Shown piece by piece: positions 53,701-61,077 of a stretch of DNA of 64,000 nucleotides. Under the pieces are notes generated by a model, which saw only the letters and a program-made list of their open reading frames with translations, was not told the origin of the DNA and made no database searches. The stretch's first letter is position 1. Each line of letters starts with the position of its first letter. The stretch is from NCBI GenBank assembly GCA_963575745.1, contig CAUYUJ010003012.1, positions 1 through 64,000 on the forward strand, written 5' to 3'. A program made the position numbers and the translations under genes. This stretch comes from Prorocentrum cordatum. Taxonomy: Eukaryota; Sar; Dinophyceae; Prorocentrales; Prorocentraceae.

Positions 53701-55746
53701 TGAAGAAACTCTGAAAGTTGCTGAAGCCTCGTCCATCAAGCTGCGCAGCATCGCAGCGCGCAGCGCACTGCTGCCACGAATAGCAGTGTCCCAGAAAGCA
53801 GAGAGCCCATCTGACCATTGAGAGGTGATCGAGCTCCTGATCTGGCTCCACGTTTTGCAGCACTGAGACAGCATTCCCAAGACACGCGAACCCCCTGCAG
53901 GTTTGGGAATGTCCGCACATATCGTTGCCAAAAGCGAAGTCGGCCACGTCTGATCCAGCTCCACTTGATTCAATATACAAGTAAGTTCCGTCAGTCCAGC
54001 AGGTGGCATACGCTGAAGGTCGACTGGCCCCAGTCCGTCAACTCCTCTAGCTTTGTTGGGGGCCTGTCTGCGAATAACTGACTCAACCTGGCCTTCATTG
54101 ATTGGAGGAAGAGGGTTGTCTCTAGCGTCGCGAGAAATACCTTCCAAGATCCAAAGCAACTGCTCACGTGTGTCATGTGACTCCGTCCAAACATTCTGCC
54201 AGAAATCCTTCTTGGTGCGAATCAGTACGCAGGGGTCAGCCGTATATGCTCCATTACGTAGAATTTCTCGTGGCAATGGCTCTGGAGGTGGAGCTCGAAC
54301 ATGGCGGTGCACTGCTCCAGGGCTCTTGGACCACATCAGCTTAGCCCAGTCCATGAATGCTTGACGGGATTTGACCAAGGATCTGCCTTGTGCCCTATCT
54401 GCCCACGCCTGCGTGGATACCAGTAAATCTTGAAGCTGTTCCACATCCAAACTCGGTGCGCTTCTGGCCTGTGCCTGCCAGGTGTCTATGTCAATACTGA
54501 GGGCCTTTTTGCCAAAGTACTCCTGCCGCTTAGTGTCGTCCAGCCTGGCGCACATAGAGCAGAAGCCTTCCAGACACTTCTGCGCTTCAGTAGGGTCCTT
54601 TCCCGACTTCTGCAAAGCCAATCCCCGAGTGAGCAACGTGGAAGCTACTCCCCACCATTCTGCGATGGGGTCGCACATATGTGGTCTGCCAGGCGCTGGC
54701 CGCATCTTCCTCCAGGAAATAGAATACCCCTGTGCCCGTCCACTGTGCTTGCTCGGGTCTTCCACGTCACTGACCTCCAAGATCGCACGCTCCAAGGTAG
54801 TGACCCAACGGCCATATCTCTGGTCAAGTGCAGCACGCTGGGCTGGGCGCCAAGCTGGTAGCACACTAGTGTGAAGTTGAGATGCTGCCGTAGCTGGCTT
54901 GTAAACTTCATCTGTAAGCGTGTCGCCAATGTTGCGCCAGGCATCCTGGTCGAGTTTGAACTGCACACGTGGTTCCTGCGGGGTAGCTTCCTGTGACGGG
55001 AGGTCGTCGAAGGCAGCTCTTAAATCTTCAGGTAGCTCCTGCCGTCGTGCATCCTGAACTTGCTGTCGTTCCTGCGAGCGCTTACTCTGTGGGTCGGGGG
55101 CCTTACGAGGCCTGCAAGCTCGGGGTAGAGGAGCAGGAACTTCCAAGGAACGATGCCACCACGTCTTCTTGGCGTCCAAAATATCAATCGCCAGGGCACA
55201 GTGAGTTTTCCAAGGAACCGTAAGTACCTGCCGTATCTTGACGCGGTCAGCGGCGAGTTGGCGTGACACAATGGCGTAATCATACATGCGACCTTGGCCT
55301 TTGTCACAGGTGAACTTGCAATCAGGAAGAATAATGTTGCCGCGGAGTCGATCCACCCATCCACTATCCATAAGAGGCTGAGGTTCGTTGTTCCAATCTG
55401 CAGCTATCACCCAAGGGTCAGCGAGTGCCTTGGTGAAGGCCCCAAGAGCCACTAGTACCTCATTGTTATAATGTGCTAAGCCATTGGACGACAGCAAATA
55501 AGCAGCGATATAAATCAAATTGCCTGATTCCAAATGCAGCGTAGTGGCTGAAAAACCTTTGAACGGATCCATTCTGCAATCTGCAATCGCTTGGTCCCGT
55601 AATCGATCGAACTGTGTGGCTGCAAGATGGCATCGCGTAAGTATCCATTCTCCAGCCGATATGCCCGTGTCTGATTTACCTGAATCGAAGCCTGCTCTGA
55701 AAGACGCCAGCCATCCTTCCTCATCTCCTCGGTCCAGTGAGCGCAC
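50740..55746 (-). CDS. LINE-C ORF2: endonuclease (C-terminal half), reverse transcriptase, RNase H, Cys module
   Basis: 1668 open codons. Residues from about 13 carry the second half of the endonuclease (GISAGEWILTR, ADWNNEP near 116, MYDYAIVS). Reverse transcriptase: FWDTAIRGSSALRAA, motif A LDIAKFYDSIS (Asp 687), motif B AGSSHG, motif C FVDD (779-782 region). RNase H has all four acids: Asp 1228 (FGDGFGG), Glu 1279 (RAEIAAL), Asp 1299 (YVTDCQ), Asp 1369 (NMCADDFAG). The Cys module follows: WRCKRCCQ, then FCSLCGMTATI and RLSKGLFP. The last 90 residues are Arg/Ala/Gly-rich. Apart from the endonuclease frameshift this enzyme looks intact. Confidence 0.87.
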   Translation of the reverse strand: MRSLDRGDEEGWLASFRAGFDSGKSDTGISAGEWILTRCHLAATQFDRLRDQAIADCRMDPFKGFSATTLHLESGNLIYIAAYLLSSNGLAHYNNEVLVALGAFTKALADPWVIAADWNNEPQPLMDSGWVDRLRGNIILPDCKFTCDKGQGRMYDYAIVSRQLAADRVKIRQVLTVPWKTHCALAIDILDAKKTWWHRSLEVPAPLPRACRPRKAPDPQSKRSQERQQVQDARRQELPEDLRAAFDDLPSQEATPQEPRVQFKLDQDAWRNIGDTLTDEVYKPATAASQLHTSVLPAWRPAQRAALDQRYGRWVTTLERAILEVSDVEDPSKHSGRAQGYSISWRKMRPAPGRPHMCDPIAEWWGVASTLLTRGLALQKSGKDPTEAQKCLEGFCSMCARLDDTKRQEYFGKKALSIDIDTWQAQARSAPSLDVEQLQDLLVSTQAWADRAQGRSLVKSRQAFMDWAKLMWSKSPGAVHRHVRAPPPEPLPREILRNGAYTADPCVLIRTKKDFWQNVWTESHDTREQLLWILEGISRDARDNPLPPINEGQVESVIRRQAPNKARGVDGLGPVDLQRMPPAGLTELTCILNQVELDQTWPTSLLATICADIPKPAGGSRVLGMLSQCCKTWSQIRSSITSQWSDGLSAFWDTAIRGSSALRAAMLRSLMDEASATFRVSSATVLDIAKFYDSISFTLLIVAARGLNFPPTVVLMEVLLFMSPRILKEGSVISDPFCPGRSIVAGSSHGVCLGKVFLHSVLDAAHRRAPLASLWTFVDDTVGRSEGTPETIVSEMQDLADAFSEGFRAKRLTVSDKTVVLASSPDLGKRVVRIFRARGMPAKYAPTGVDLGVDTAAGRFRTRKKARQRMTKASGRFSRILKMRRLAGLRKVTQGAWRTGALPQASYGHQVMGMPPSQVLLLRRQVARTVAGNSKGKCLTTVLQAVLGDGDPALEVRRQLVDSWLQLWKRFPALQPRIRRSWGLVRAQLDKLGTRRWRGIRGPIAAVQATLLDAGWEPREPDLRERPSHSNHAWRFPRPGDPHFELLALADHTDLLSEFVSALRAGLWQGAAEHEGGTSLREGADLLPLSQELRRFESRGQADLWGLTLCVASGGQWPRQRQADSGYTVDVTCPRCKKAPGTLYHRIWQCECNVDHPDFDSTQALCTQVAAQWEADPSLWLRGVPAKDLTCPHFLDPLEPPPNTYHGTSRLSEACVLPGQDPPYFFGDGFGGKYSSDPRRRRCGSGVALIRQASDGSWEPVCGVSAPLLGPRQTVPRAEIAALAIALEETTGPIIYVTDCQPVLDGWRAGRAHGMLGPNQDLWYRVAVALRCRGEAEVQIVWTAAHLEGTDRELTDWQAFLTSGNMCADDFAGKAAEQGLQLYTQQPVPKTDMYDCIAHFVRRRARRALVSALQVDPWQATRLGKQRVPPPSQQTRALTGTSHDCEQYGSKWRCKRCCQVVPSSQLLRFCALPCPGLSPVDVSVASQWSKFVRRRGEVWIGTTLAHSSHVIHLWPEFSLHFCSLCGMTATIDGRWLARKCMAPTPKGAQNLTRLSKGLFPSHNGPPLVIQQIRAGCEAVVANSARRARGEDEASHEEGGGGGASSSVGEGSEARGRRAARALSRAPPPAHDADGAGGAGRRAAAAPPEGRPRARRPTALPHRGDSSSD

Positions 55747-55892
55747 TTGGTGGCAGGCAGGTGCGTTTCCACTAATCCAGCGATGGGGTAGGCGTCCTTG
55801 TGGCTATTGACAAAGCTGCGCACCTTGGAGCCCCACTCCGTGATGTTAGCGAACAAGAGGGTGACATGGTCAGCTGACTGGCGATGCTGCAA
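55690..55892 (-). pseudogene. LINE-C endonuclease, N-terminal half (other frame)
   Basis: Reads LLFANITEWGSKV (catalytic Asn region) and AGLVETHLPATKC (catalytic Glu), then loses homology near 55690-55720, where the long frame takes over. One small indel explains this. The true ORF2 start lies upstream and is not clear. Confidence 0.65.
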
Positions 55893-56964
55893 GACGCCTG
55901 GCTCATTCTGATCAGTCTGTCCTGGCGGACGGGCCGAAGGACCCGTAGCCTCCTCAGAGGCCGCACCAGACGCGGAGCCCCAGGGTTGGCGAGGGGCCCC
56001 AGGTTCACCAAAGGCAGGCCCCTCAGGATCTCTCTGAGTCTCCCCCCGTCGCGCCCCGAGGCTCCATTCAGCCTCTTGAGGCTGACCCCCAGACTCGCTC
56101 TGATCGCCAGCAGGGGGGGGGCGACGAGGAAGGGAGCTTCACAGGCTTGCATCCTATATGAGACTCCCAATCCACTGGTGAGTGAGTAGCATAGTCCAGC
56201 TGTTGGTCCAGCGTGTCGAAGGGGTCAGCGTCAGAGCCGTCCATGTCCTGGCATCTAGCAGCTCGAACTTCGGCTGAAGTAGTCGGAGGAGCACACTGCT
56301 GCAAGACAAGTTCGTCCAAAAAGGTATGCCGTGTTACGTGTGAATCTTTGGCCGTATCATGATGTCCTGACATGTGTTTTCTTGAACTGCATCGGGCTCC
56401 AGTGGGGACGAGAGACCACCAGCACCCGTTGCGCCCGAGGCGCAACCTGCCCACGAAGCTGCCGTCGAGGTACCCGAAGCAGACCACGTAGCTGACGCTG
56501 ATGGAGCAGACGTAGACTGAGTAGCATCGGCCATCTGCTGCGACTGCTGAAACCATCCCATCTGCTTGCGAACCTTGATCACAAGGCTGGTAACTTCATT
56601 GTAAAACTTGTCAACACGCATAGCTCTACCAATGGGAGCACATGCTTGCTGTAGTACGTGTGGTGCACATCCATATGGAATGTCTGAGCCTGGGTAGCAC
56701 TGGAACGCTGGGGTCCGCGAGATGAGACGCAGGACCCCTGGAGGGACGCAAGAGATCTCACCCCTCACCTGGCGCGACTTGCGCAACGCCCCCCCGCTCC
56801 AGCTTGGCCAAGCGGTCGCGGACCAAGGCGAAGCGCTCCTGCTGAGTGGGGACTGCGGGCGCACCAGTTGCCACTCCTTGGGAGGCAGCAGTGCCACCAG
56901 ACCCTGCAGTAGCCGCTGGTTGCTCTCCATTGTCAGCCGCACCAGGTCGGGACTGTTCTTCAGG
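55893..56964 (-). pseudogene. LINE-C linker between ORF1 and ORF2, degenerate coding
   Basis: Coding-like pieces change frame several times. After the ORF1 stop the same frame goes on as PEEQSRPGAADNGEQ and QQERFALVRDRLAKLERGG for about 65 codons. Then another frame gives DKFYNEVTSLVIKVRKQMGW, and a third DELVLQQCAPPTTSAEVRAA. It probably was the C-terminal part of ORF1. No domain is recognised. Confidence 0.45.
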
Positions 56965-57924
56965 TCAGTCTTCTGCCACCCGCCGCTTCTTGGCGATAAG
57001 GCGTGCCTTCTGCGCCTCGTGCTCGTCAACCACTCGTTTGGCTTCCTCAATGGCAGTGGCGAACAAGTCCTTGGCCTTGGTGGCCAAGGCCTCCCGAAGC
57101 TGCGCGGTGCGTTCCTCGATGCGCTTCTTGTCCTCGGTATCGAGCCCCAGTCCTTCAGGCATCTCTGCCAATAGGCCCAGGTCGAAGTCCAGGGTGTCAA
57201 CTTTGCCAGAGACCAAGTCCTGGAGGCTGATCCTGTTGGGAACCGTCTGGGCAGGAGGAACCTTGGCCAGCTTGTTGGCCAGCTCCGCGTGCTGGGCGTC
57301 CATGATCTCCAGCTCGGCACGTAGCTCACGGAGGTGGTCCTTGTGTTCTCGTAGCTGCTCCTGCCACTTGTCGTGCTTGTCCAGCTCGCGGGAGAGGCGC
57401 TGCAGTAGTTTGTCCCGCTCTCTGCGAGAATCTGCCAAACGTTGCTCCATTGGCTTCTCCACAACAGGCGATGTCGGCTTGGACAGGGTAGTGATGCGGC
57501 CTTGGACTCGGTTGGCGAGGTTCTTGTCGCCAGTCTTGGTGGCGATGGCGAGCAATGAGGCGAGCTCGCTGCTGTCCAGGCCGTCGAGGCTGGTCCACGC
57601 CAGAGCAGGAGGAGCAGCATGAGGCCCACCAGCTTGCAGTCCAACCGCCAAGGGTTGGTTCGGCGGTGCCTTCGTGTCTGTCCACGACCGTCCACCCCAA
57701 GACTGCCCCCAGTGGGTAGGAGAAGTCCACCCAGGCTCTGGTGTGCGTAGTGAGGAGCAGTGTTTGCACCACTGCCACCACTCCTCGTTGCGAGAGCAGC
57801 CACAATGTCCACAACGCCACGTCGGTCCAGAAGGAGGGGGCCGCTTAGGCTTGCGTCGGACGACCGCTGCCTTCTTGTTCGCTGACCAGTCTCGCCAAGG
57901 TGGAGTAGAATCATCAGTTCCCAT
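56965..57924 (-). CDS. LINE-C ORF1 protein: zinc ribbon and coiled coil
   Basis: 319 codons from a real ATG at 57924 to TGA at 56965. The basic N-terminus is followed by a RanBP2-like zinc ribbon, WRCGHC with CKHC (Cys 38, 41, 53, 56). A Pro/Trp/Ala-rich linker follows, and then strong coiled coils at about 155-222 (KPMEQRLADSRRERDKLLQR) and 263-312, ending KKRRVAED. LINE ORF1 proteins often combine a coiled coil with a nucleic-acid-binding part, so a role in packaging the element RNA is plausible. Spacing to the spliced leader is 172 bp. Confidence 0.72.
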   Translation of the reverse strand: MGTDDSTPPWRDWSANKKAAVVRRKPKRPPPSGPTWRCGHCGCSRNEEWWQWCKHCSSLRTPEPGWTSPTHWGQSWGGRSWTDTKAPPNQPLAVGLQAGGPHAAPPALAWTSLDGLDSSELASLLAIATKTGDKNLANRVQGRITTLSKPTSPVVEKPMEQRLADSRRERDKLLQRLSRELDKHDKWQEQLREHKDHLRELRAELEIMDAQHAELANKLAKVPPAQTVPNRISLQDLVSGKVDTLDFDLGLLAEMPEGLGLDTEDKKRIEERTAQLREALATKAKDLFATAIEEAKRVVDEHEAQKARLIAKKRRVAED

Positions 57925-58096
57925 GGGCTAGCAGAAGAGAAAGTAAGAAAAAGATCGGGAAGTTCGGTCCCGAACGTGGTGAGCGTGGTGTAGAAAGCGG
58001 CACCTCCAGCCTGGGCAGGCACTGGGGAGGTGCGGGAACGGTGAGGGCCGTCAATTCCCTCCTGCCAAAATGTCAAGTCCGAGCCAACACTACGGA

Positions 58097-58118
58097 CTTG
58101 AGCCAAAATGGCTACGGA
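58097..58118 (-). other. Exact dinoflagellate spliced-leader sequence (DinoSL)
   Basis: The + strand at 58097-58118 reads CTTGAGCCAAAATGG then CTACGGA. Its complement is the full 22-nt leader that dinoflagellates trans-splice onto nuclear mRNAs (begins TCCGTAGCCATTTTGG, ends CTCAAG). It is not an SL RNA gene: there is no GT donor after the leader. It marks the 5' end of a retrotransposed, trans-spliced RNA, here LINE-C. Confidence 0.93.
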
Positions 58119-58175
58119 GAAAGGAGGAGGAGGAGGAGGAGGAGGAGGAGGAGGAGGAGGAGGAGGAGGAGCCGG
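58119..58175 (+). repeat. GGA microsatellite
   Basis: About 50 bp of GGA bordering the 5' end of LINE-C (TCC in the element's sense). Confidence 0.94.
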
Positions 58176-58429
58176 CGGGCCACAGCCAGCGGGCCACAGT
58201 CCCTCTCGGGCCGTCGTGGAGCGTCCCAGAGGGGCTCGGGGGCGCCGCACGCGGAACTCCCAGCAGTACAGCAGACTGAAGACGTCGGGCTCCAGCTTCG
58301 CCTGGCAAATCTCACCGAGCATCGCCAAAGCCCGCTCCCACAGCCTGCCCTTCTCGCACGCGCTGATCCCGGCGTTGTAGCTGACTGAGGCTGACCCGTG
58401 GACTGCGTCCACGAATGCTGCCGTAAGGC
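58176..58429 (-). pseudogene. PPR-like fragment, one motif
   Basis: The leader end (DAVHGSASVS) and one full motif at 58275-58379 (YNAGISACEKGRLWERALAM, ending LEPDVFS) are open on the minus strand. The motif then fades into GC-rich DNA before the microsatellite. Confidence 0.55.
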
Positions 58430-59420
58430 TGACATGATGATGTGTGGTTCGAGCTTCGCATTCCGATTATGCCACTGCGTGCTGCTGCTTGCCGCCGCTG
58501 TTGCGTGCTGTTGGTGATGCCTACCGCTGCTGCGTGCAGTTGCTGATTCTAGCTGCGGGGTGCTGCTGATGGCCAGTTCTGCTTTGTGCGTGCTGCTGTC
58601 CGCTGCCTGCTGCTGCCGCTGCTAGCTGATTCGGTTCTTGTGCGCTCCCGCTGCTGCCACCCGCTTTGCGCTGCTGCCGTTCGCTGCTGCTGCTTGATGC
58701 TGCTGCGGCTGCGGAGGAGGAGGAGGAGAAGGAGGAGGAGGAGGAGGAGGAGGGAGGAGGAGGAGGAGGAGGGAGGAGGAGTAGGGAGGAGTGATGCTTC
58801 TCGCTGCTGCAGCGCTCTGACGCAGCCTGCCGCCAGGAGAGGGCCGAAGGGCGAGGAGCCAGGCTCGAGAACGTCGAGGAGGTCGAGGGGGCGAAGCGTT
58901 GGGCGATCTTCTGATGTCATACTTCCATATATCCCAGACGTTTGCAGTCTCGCACTCCGACGTGGAGCTCTACCGTGGCAAGCTTGTCCTGGAGCTACCC
59001 TGGCATCGACCTGGAGCTACCCCTTCTGCGCCAAATGCAGCACTGAGGCAGGCTTAGCCAACCTCTTTTTCTTGTCAGTGGCTGGGCAGCCCCCAGACTT
59101 TCCCACCACCATCGATGAGCGATCAGCGAAGAGCGGGGAGCCAGAAAGGAGGAGCGACGGCCGAAGGAACAGATGGGCGAGAGGCATCGGGGTTCGAGAA
59201 GGTTCGTCGTCCTCGCGGACCTCTGGGAACTGTTTTTTCGGGCTCCGGGGCAGCAGCAAGAGCGAGCTCGGATACGAGAGCAGTCCAGACAGACCCCTCC
59301 TCCCAAGGTTCGGTGGCCCGTTCCTCAGGCATGTCGTCGATGTTGAGGGAGTGTTGGGTTGGACATTGGATGAGTCGATGCCTGCTGCTTGTTCATTTCG
59401 ACTGCTTGCTGCTAGCGCTG
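58430..59420. repeat. Diverged duplicate of 12.05-13.12 kb
   Basis: CTG/GCT-rich part (58455-58710), GGA tract (58715-58790), then a part similar to 12.86-13.11 kb. The PPR leader lies at the same relative place in both copies, so a unit of at least 1 kb was copied together with it. No gene is proved. Confidence 0.65.
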
Positions 59421-60300
59421 CTTGCGAACATATTGCCTGTATGTATTGGCTTGTCGTTCGCTTTCTGTTTGCTTGCTTGCCTGCTGACTGGCTGGCCTGC
59501 TTGCGGCTTGCTGCCGCTTGCTTCCGAAAGCTGCAATGGTGTCCCCTGGGATGAGTCTAGGCGTTCTCATGTCTTTTGCTCAGGCTTCTTGGGCTGCCTT
59601 GGAGCCCGGCTGGACCGTCGGCGGGAAAAAGGGGGCTGCGGGACGGGGCGTACTTGCGCCGCCCTGGGGCGATGCCGCACGCACGGCCTCGAGGCAGCAT
59701 CAGGGCCAAGGCTGGAACTCCGGGAGCGCACGCGTGCCTTCTTTTCGACACGGTGCTCCCTCGTGGCGGCGGCCGTCCGAGGAGGTCGCTGGATGCGCGC
59801 GGGCTGCGCAGGCTCGGGAGAGGGCAGAAGGCACTGCGGAGCATGCCCCCCCTGTGGCGCCGGCAGTTCTGGAGCACTCTCGGGAAGAGCTCCCCCGGCG
59901 GGCCGCCCAGGCAGACCGGGGCCGCGCCAACGAGGGGAGGAACAACCAAAAAAGCCGCAGCGGCGCCGAGTCCCACCAGCCCTTTCGGGCGTGACTGGTT
60001 TTGGGCGCTTCTTCTTCTCCTTCTTCTTCTTCTTCTTCTCCTTCTTCTTCTTCTCCTTCTCCTTCTCATTATTTTTCTTAGTATTGTTATTATTATCCTT
60101 CTTCTTCTTCTTCCAGCCCTCTTCTTCCCCGTCGGGGAGGGGCCCCTCCCCCCTGCTGTACCTTCTACCCCTGGATCTGGGCGGGGTGCCCCGCAACCCA
60201 TTGGAGCGTCCGAGATGGCCTCGGCGAGGAGGCACAAGTCATGGGTGTTGCCAGGGTGTTCGGCAGCACATGTTGGCCTCCTGGGGGGGGGGGGAATTAC
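59421..60300. other. Mixed region with (TTC)n
   Basis: No recognised gene. TTC/TCC repeats at 60005-60115. Open frames in both directions (up to about 270 residues on -) show no domain. A run of some 10 G is at 60284-60293. Confidence 0.35.
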
Positions 60301-60494
60301 AGTCGGGGCGTTGACCGAAGGAGCCCTAAATAAGGAACGAGGCCCCCATTCATCCAAAGTTCAGCTTCGGCATCCCATCGAACTCCAAGGAGAACCTGAG
60401 GCAAGCTGTGAAACAAGCAAGGAACACCGAGCCCCTCCCCAGCGAAAAAGGCTCCTTCTTCAGCGCCCCGACTGTAAGCCCCCCATTTTCTTTG

Positions 60495-60785
60495 ATCGAT
60501 CTCCTCCAAGATGGCCCCCAAAGGGCCCCACGGCCCGACAGAGTGCCCCAAGAGGGCCCCAAGAGGCGCCCAGGAGGCCCCAACAGGCCTCCAAGAGGTC
60601 CCCAAGAGACTCCTCAGAGAGACCCCCGGGAGGCCCCAAGAGGCTCCCCCGAGGCACCCACGACGCTCAAAAAGCCACCCCAGGACCGCCAAGAGGACCC
60701 CAAGACGCTCCAAGAGGACTCACTGGAGCAATGAAGAGACATCCGAAGAGACTCTGAGAGGCATCCAAGAGGCCAGTGGCAATTC
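60495..60785 (-). repeat. GGCCGTCTTGG-type array in inverse orientation
   Basis: Here the + strand shows CCCCAAGAGGGCCCCAAGAG, the complement of the arrays elsewhere. It is the only clearly inverted array in the window. Confidence 0.8.
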
Positions 60786-60865
60786 TGCTTGCCCTCCTCC
60801 TCCTTCTCCTCCTCCTTCTCCTCCTGCTCCTCCTCTTCCTCCTCCTCGCACGCACGCACGCACAC
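60786..60865 (+). repeat. TCC microsatellite followed by (GCAC)n
   Basis: About 55 bp of TCC/TTC and four GCAC units. It is the 5' border of LINE-D. Confidence 0.9.
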
Positions 60866-61077
60866 TGAAGGCATGAAAGATTCGTTGCCTATCCCAGAAG
60901 CCAAAAGGAGGGACGAGAGAAGGGGAGGAAGGAAAGGAAGAGATCAGTCAGCGATGGGCCGGCTCCTGTTGAACAGAGCACAATCGTCGCCTCGCTCGAC
61001 TTGGTGGCCTCAACTGGTGTGTACCAGCAGTGCTTCAGGCCCTACTCACCAGTGGGTTGCCTCATGACTTCTTGACC

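Larger units (their letters stand above)
50686..58118 (-). mobile_element. LINE-C, near full-length non-LTR retrotransposon with spliced leader at its 5' end
   Basis: On the minus strand the element starts at 58118 with an exact dinoflagellate spliced leader. About 170 bp of leader sequence follow, then ORF1 (57924-56965), a degenerate linker, endonuclease (split frame near 55700), reverse transcriptase, RNase H and the Cys module. The coding part ends at 50740, with some 55 bp of 3' sequence up to a TCC tract. Length is about 7.4 kb. The 5' flank is also a TCC tract. The spliced leader shows that the copied RNA had been trans-spliced. Confidence 0.9.

Noticed and set aside
56334-58412. 692-codon open frame on the minus strand over LINE-C ORF1
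   Set aside because: In its middle it is out of frame with the clear zinc-ribbon and coiled-coil ORF1. Only its first 46 codons (PPR motif) and some of its last 150 look coding.
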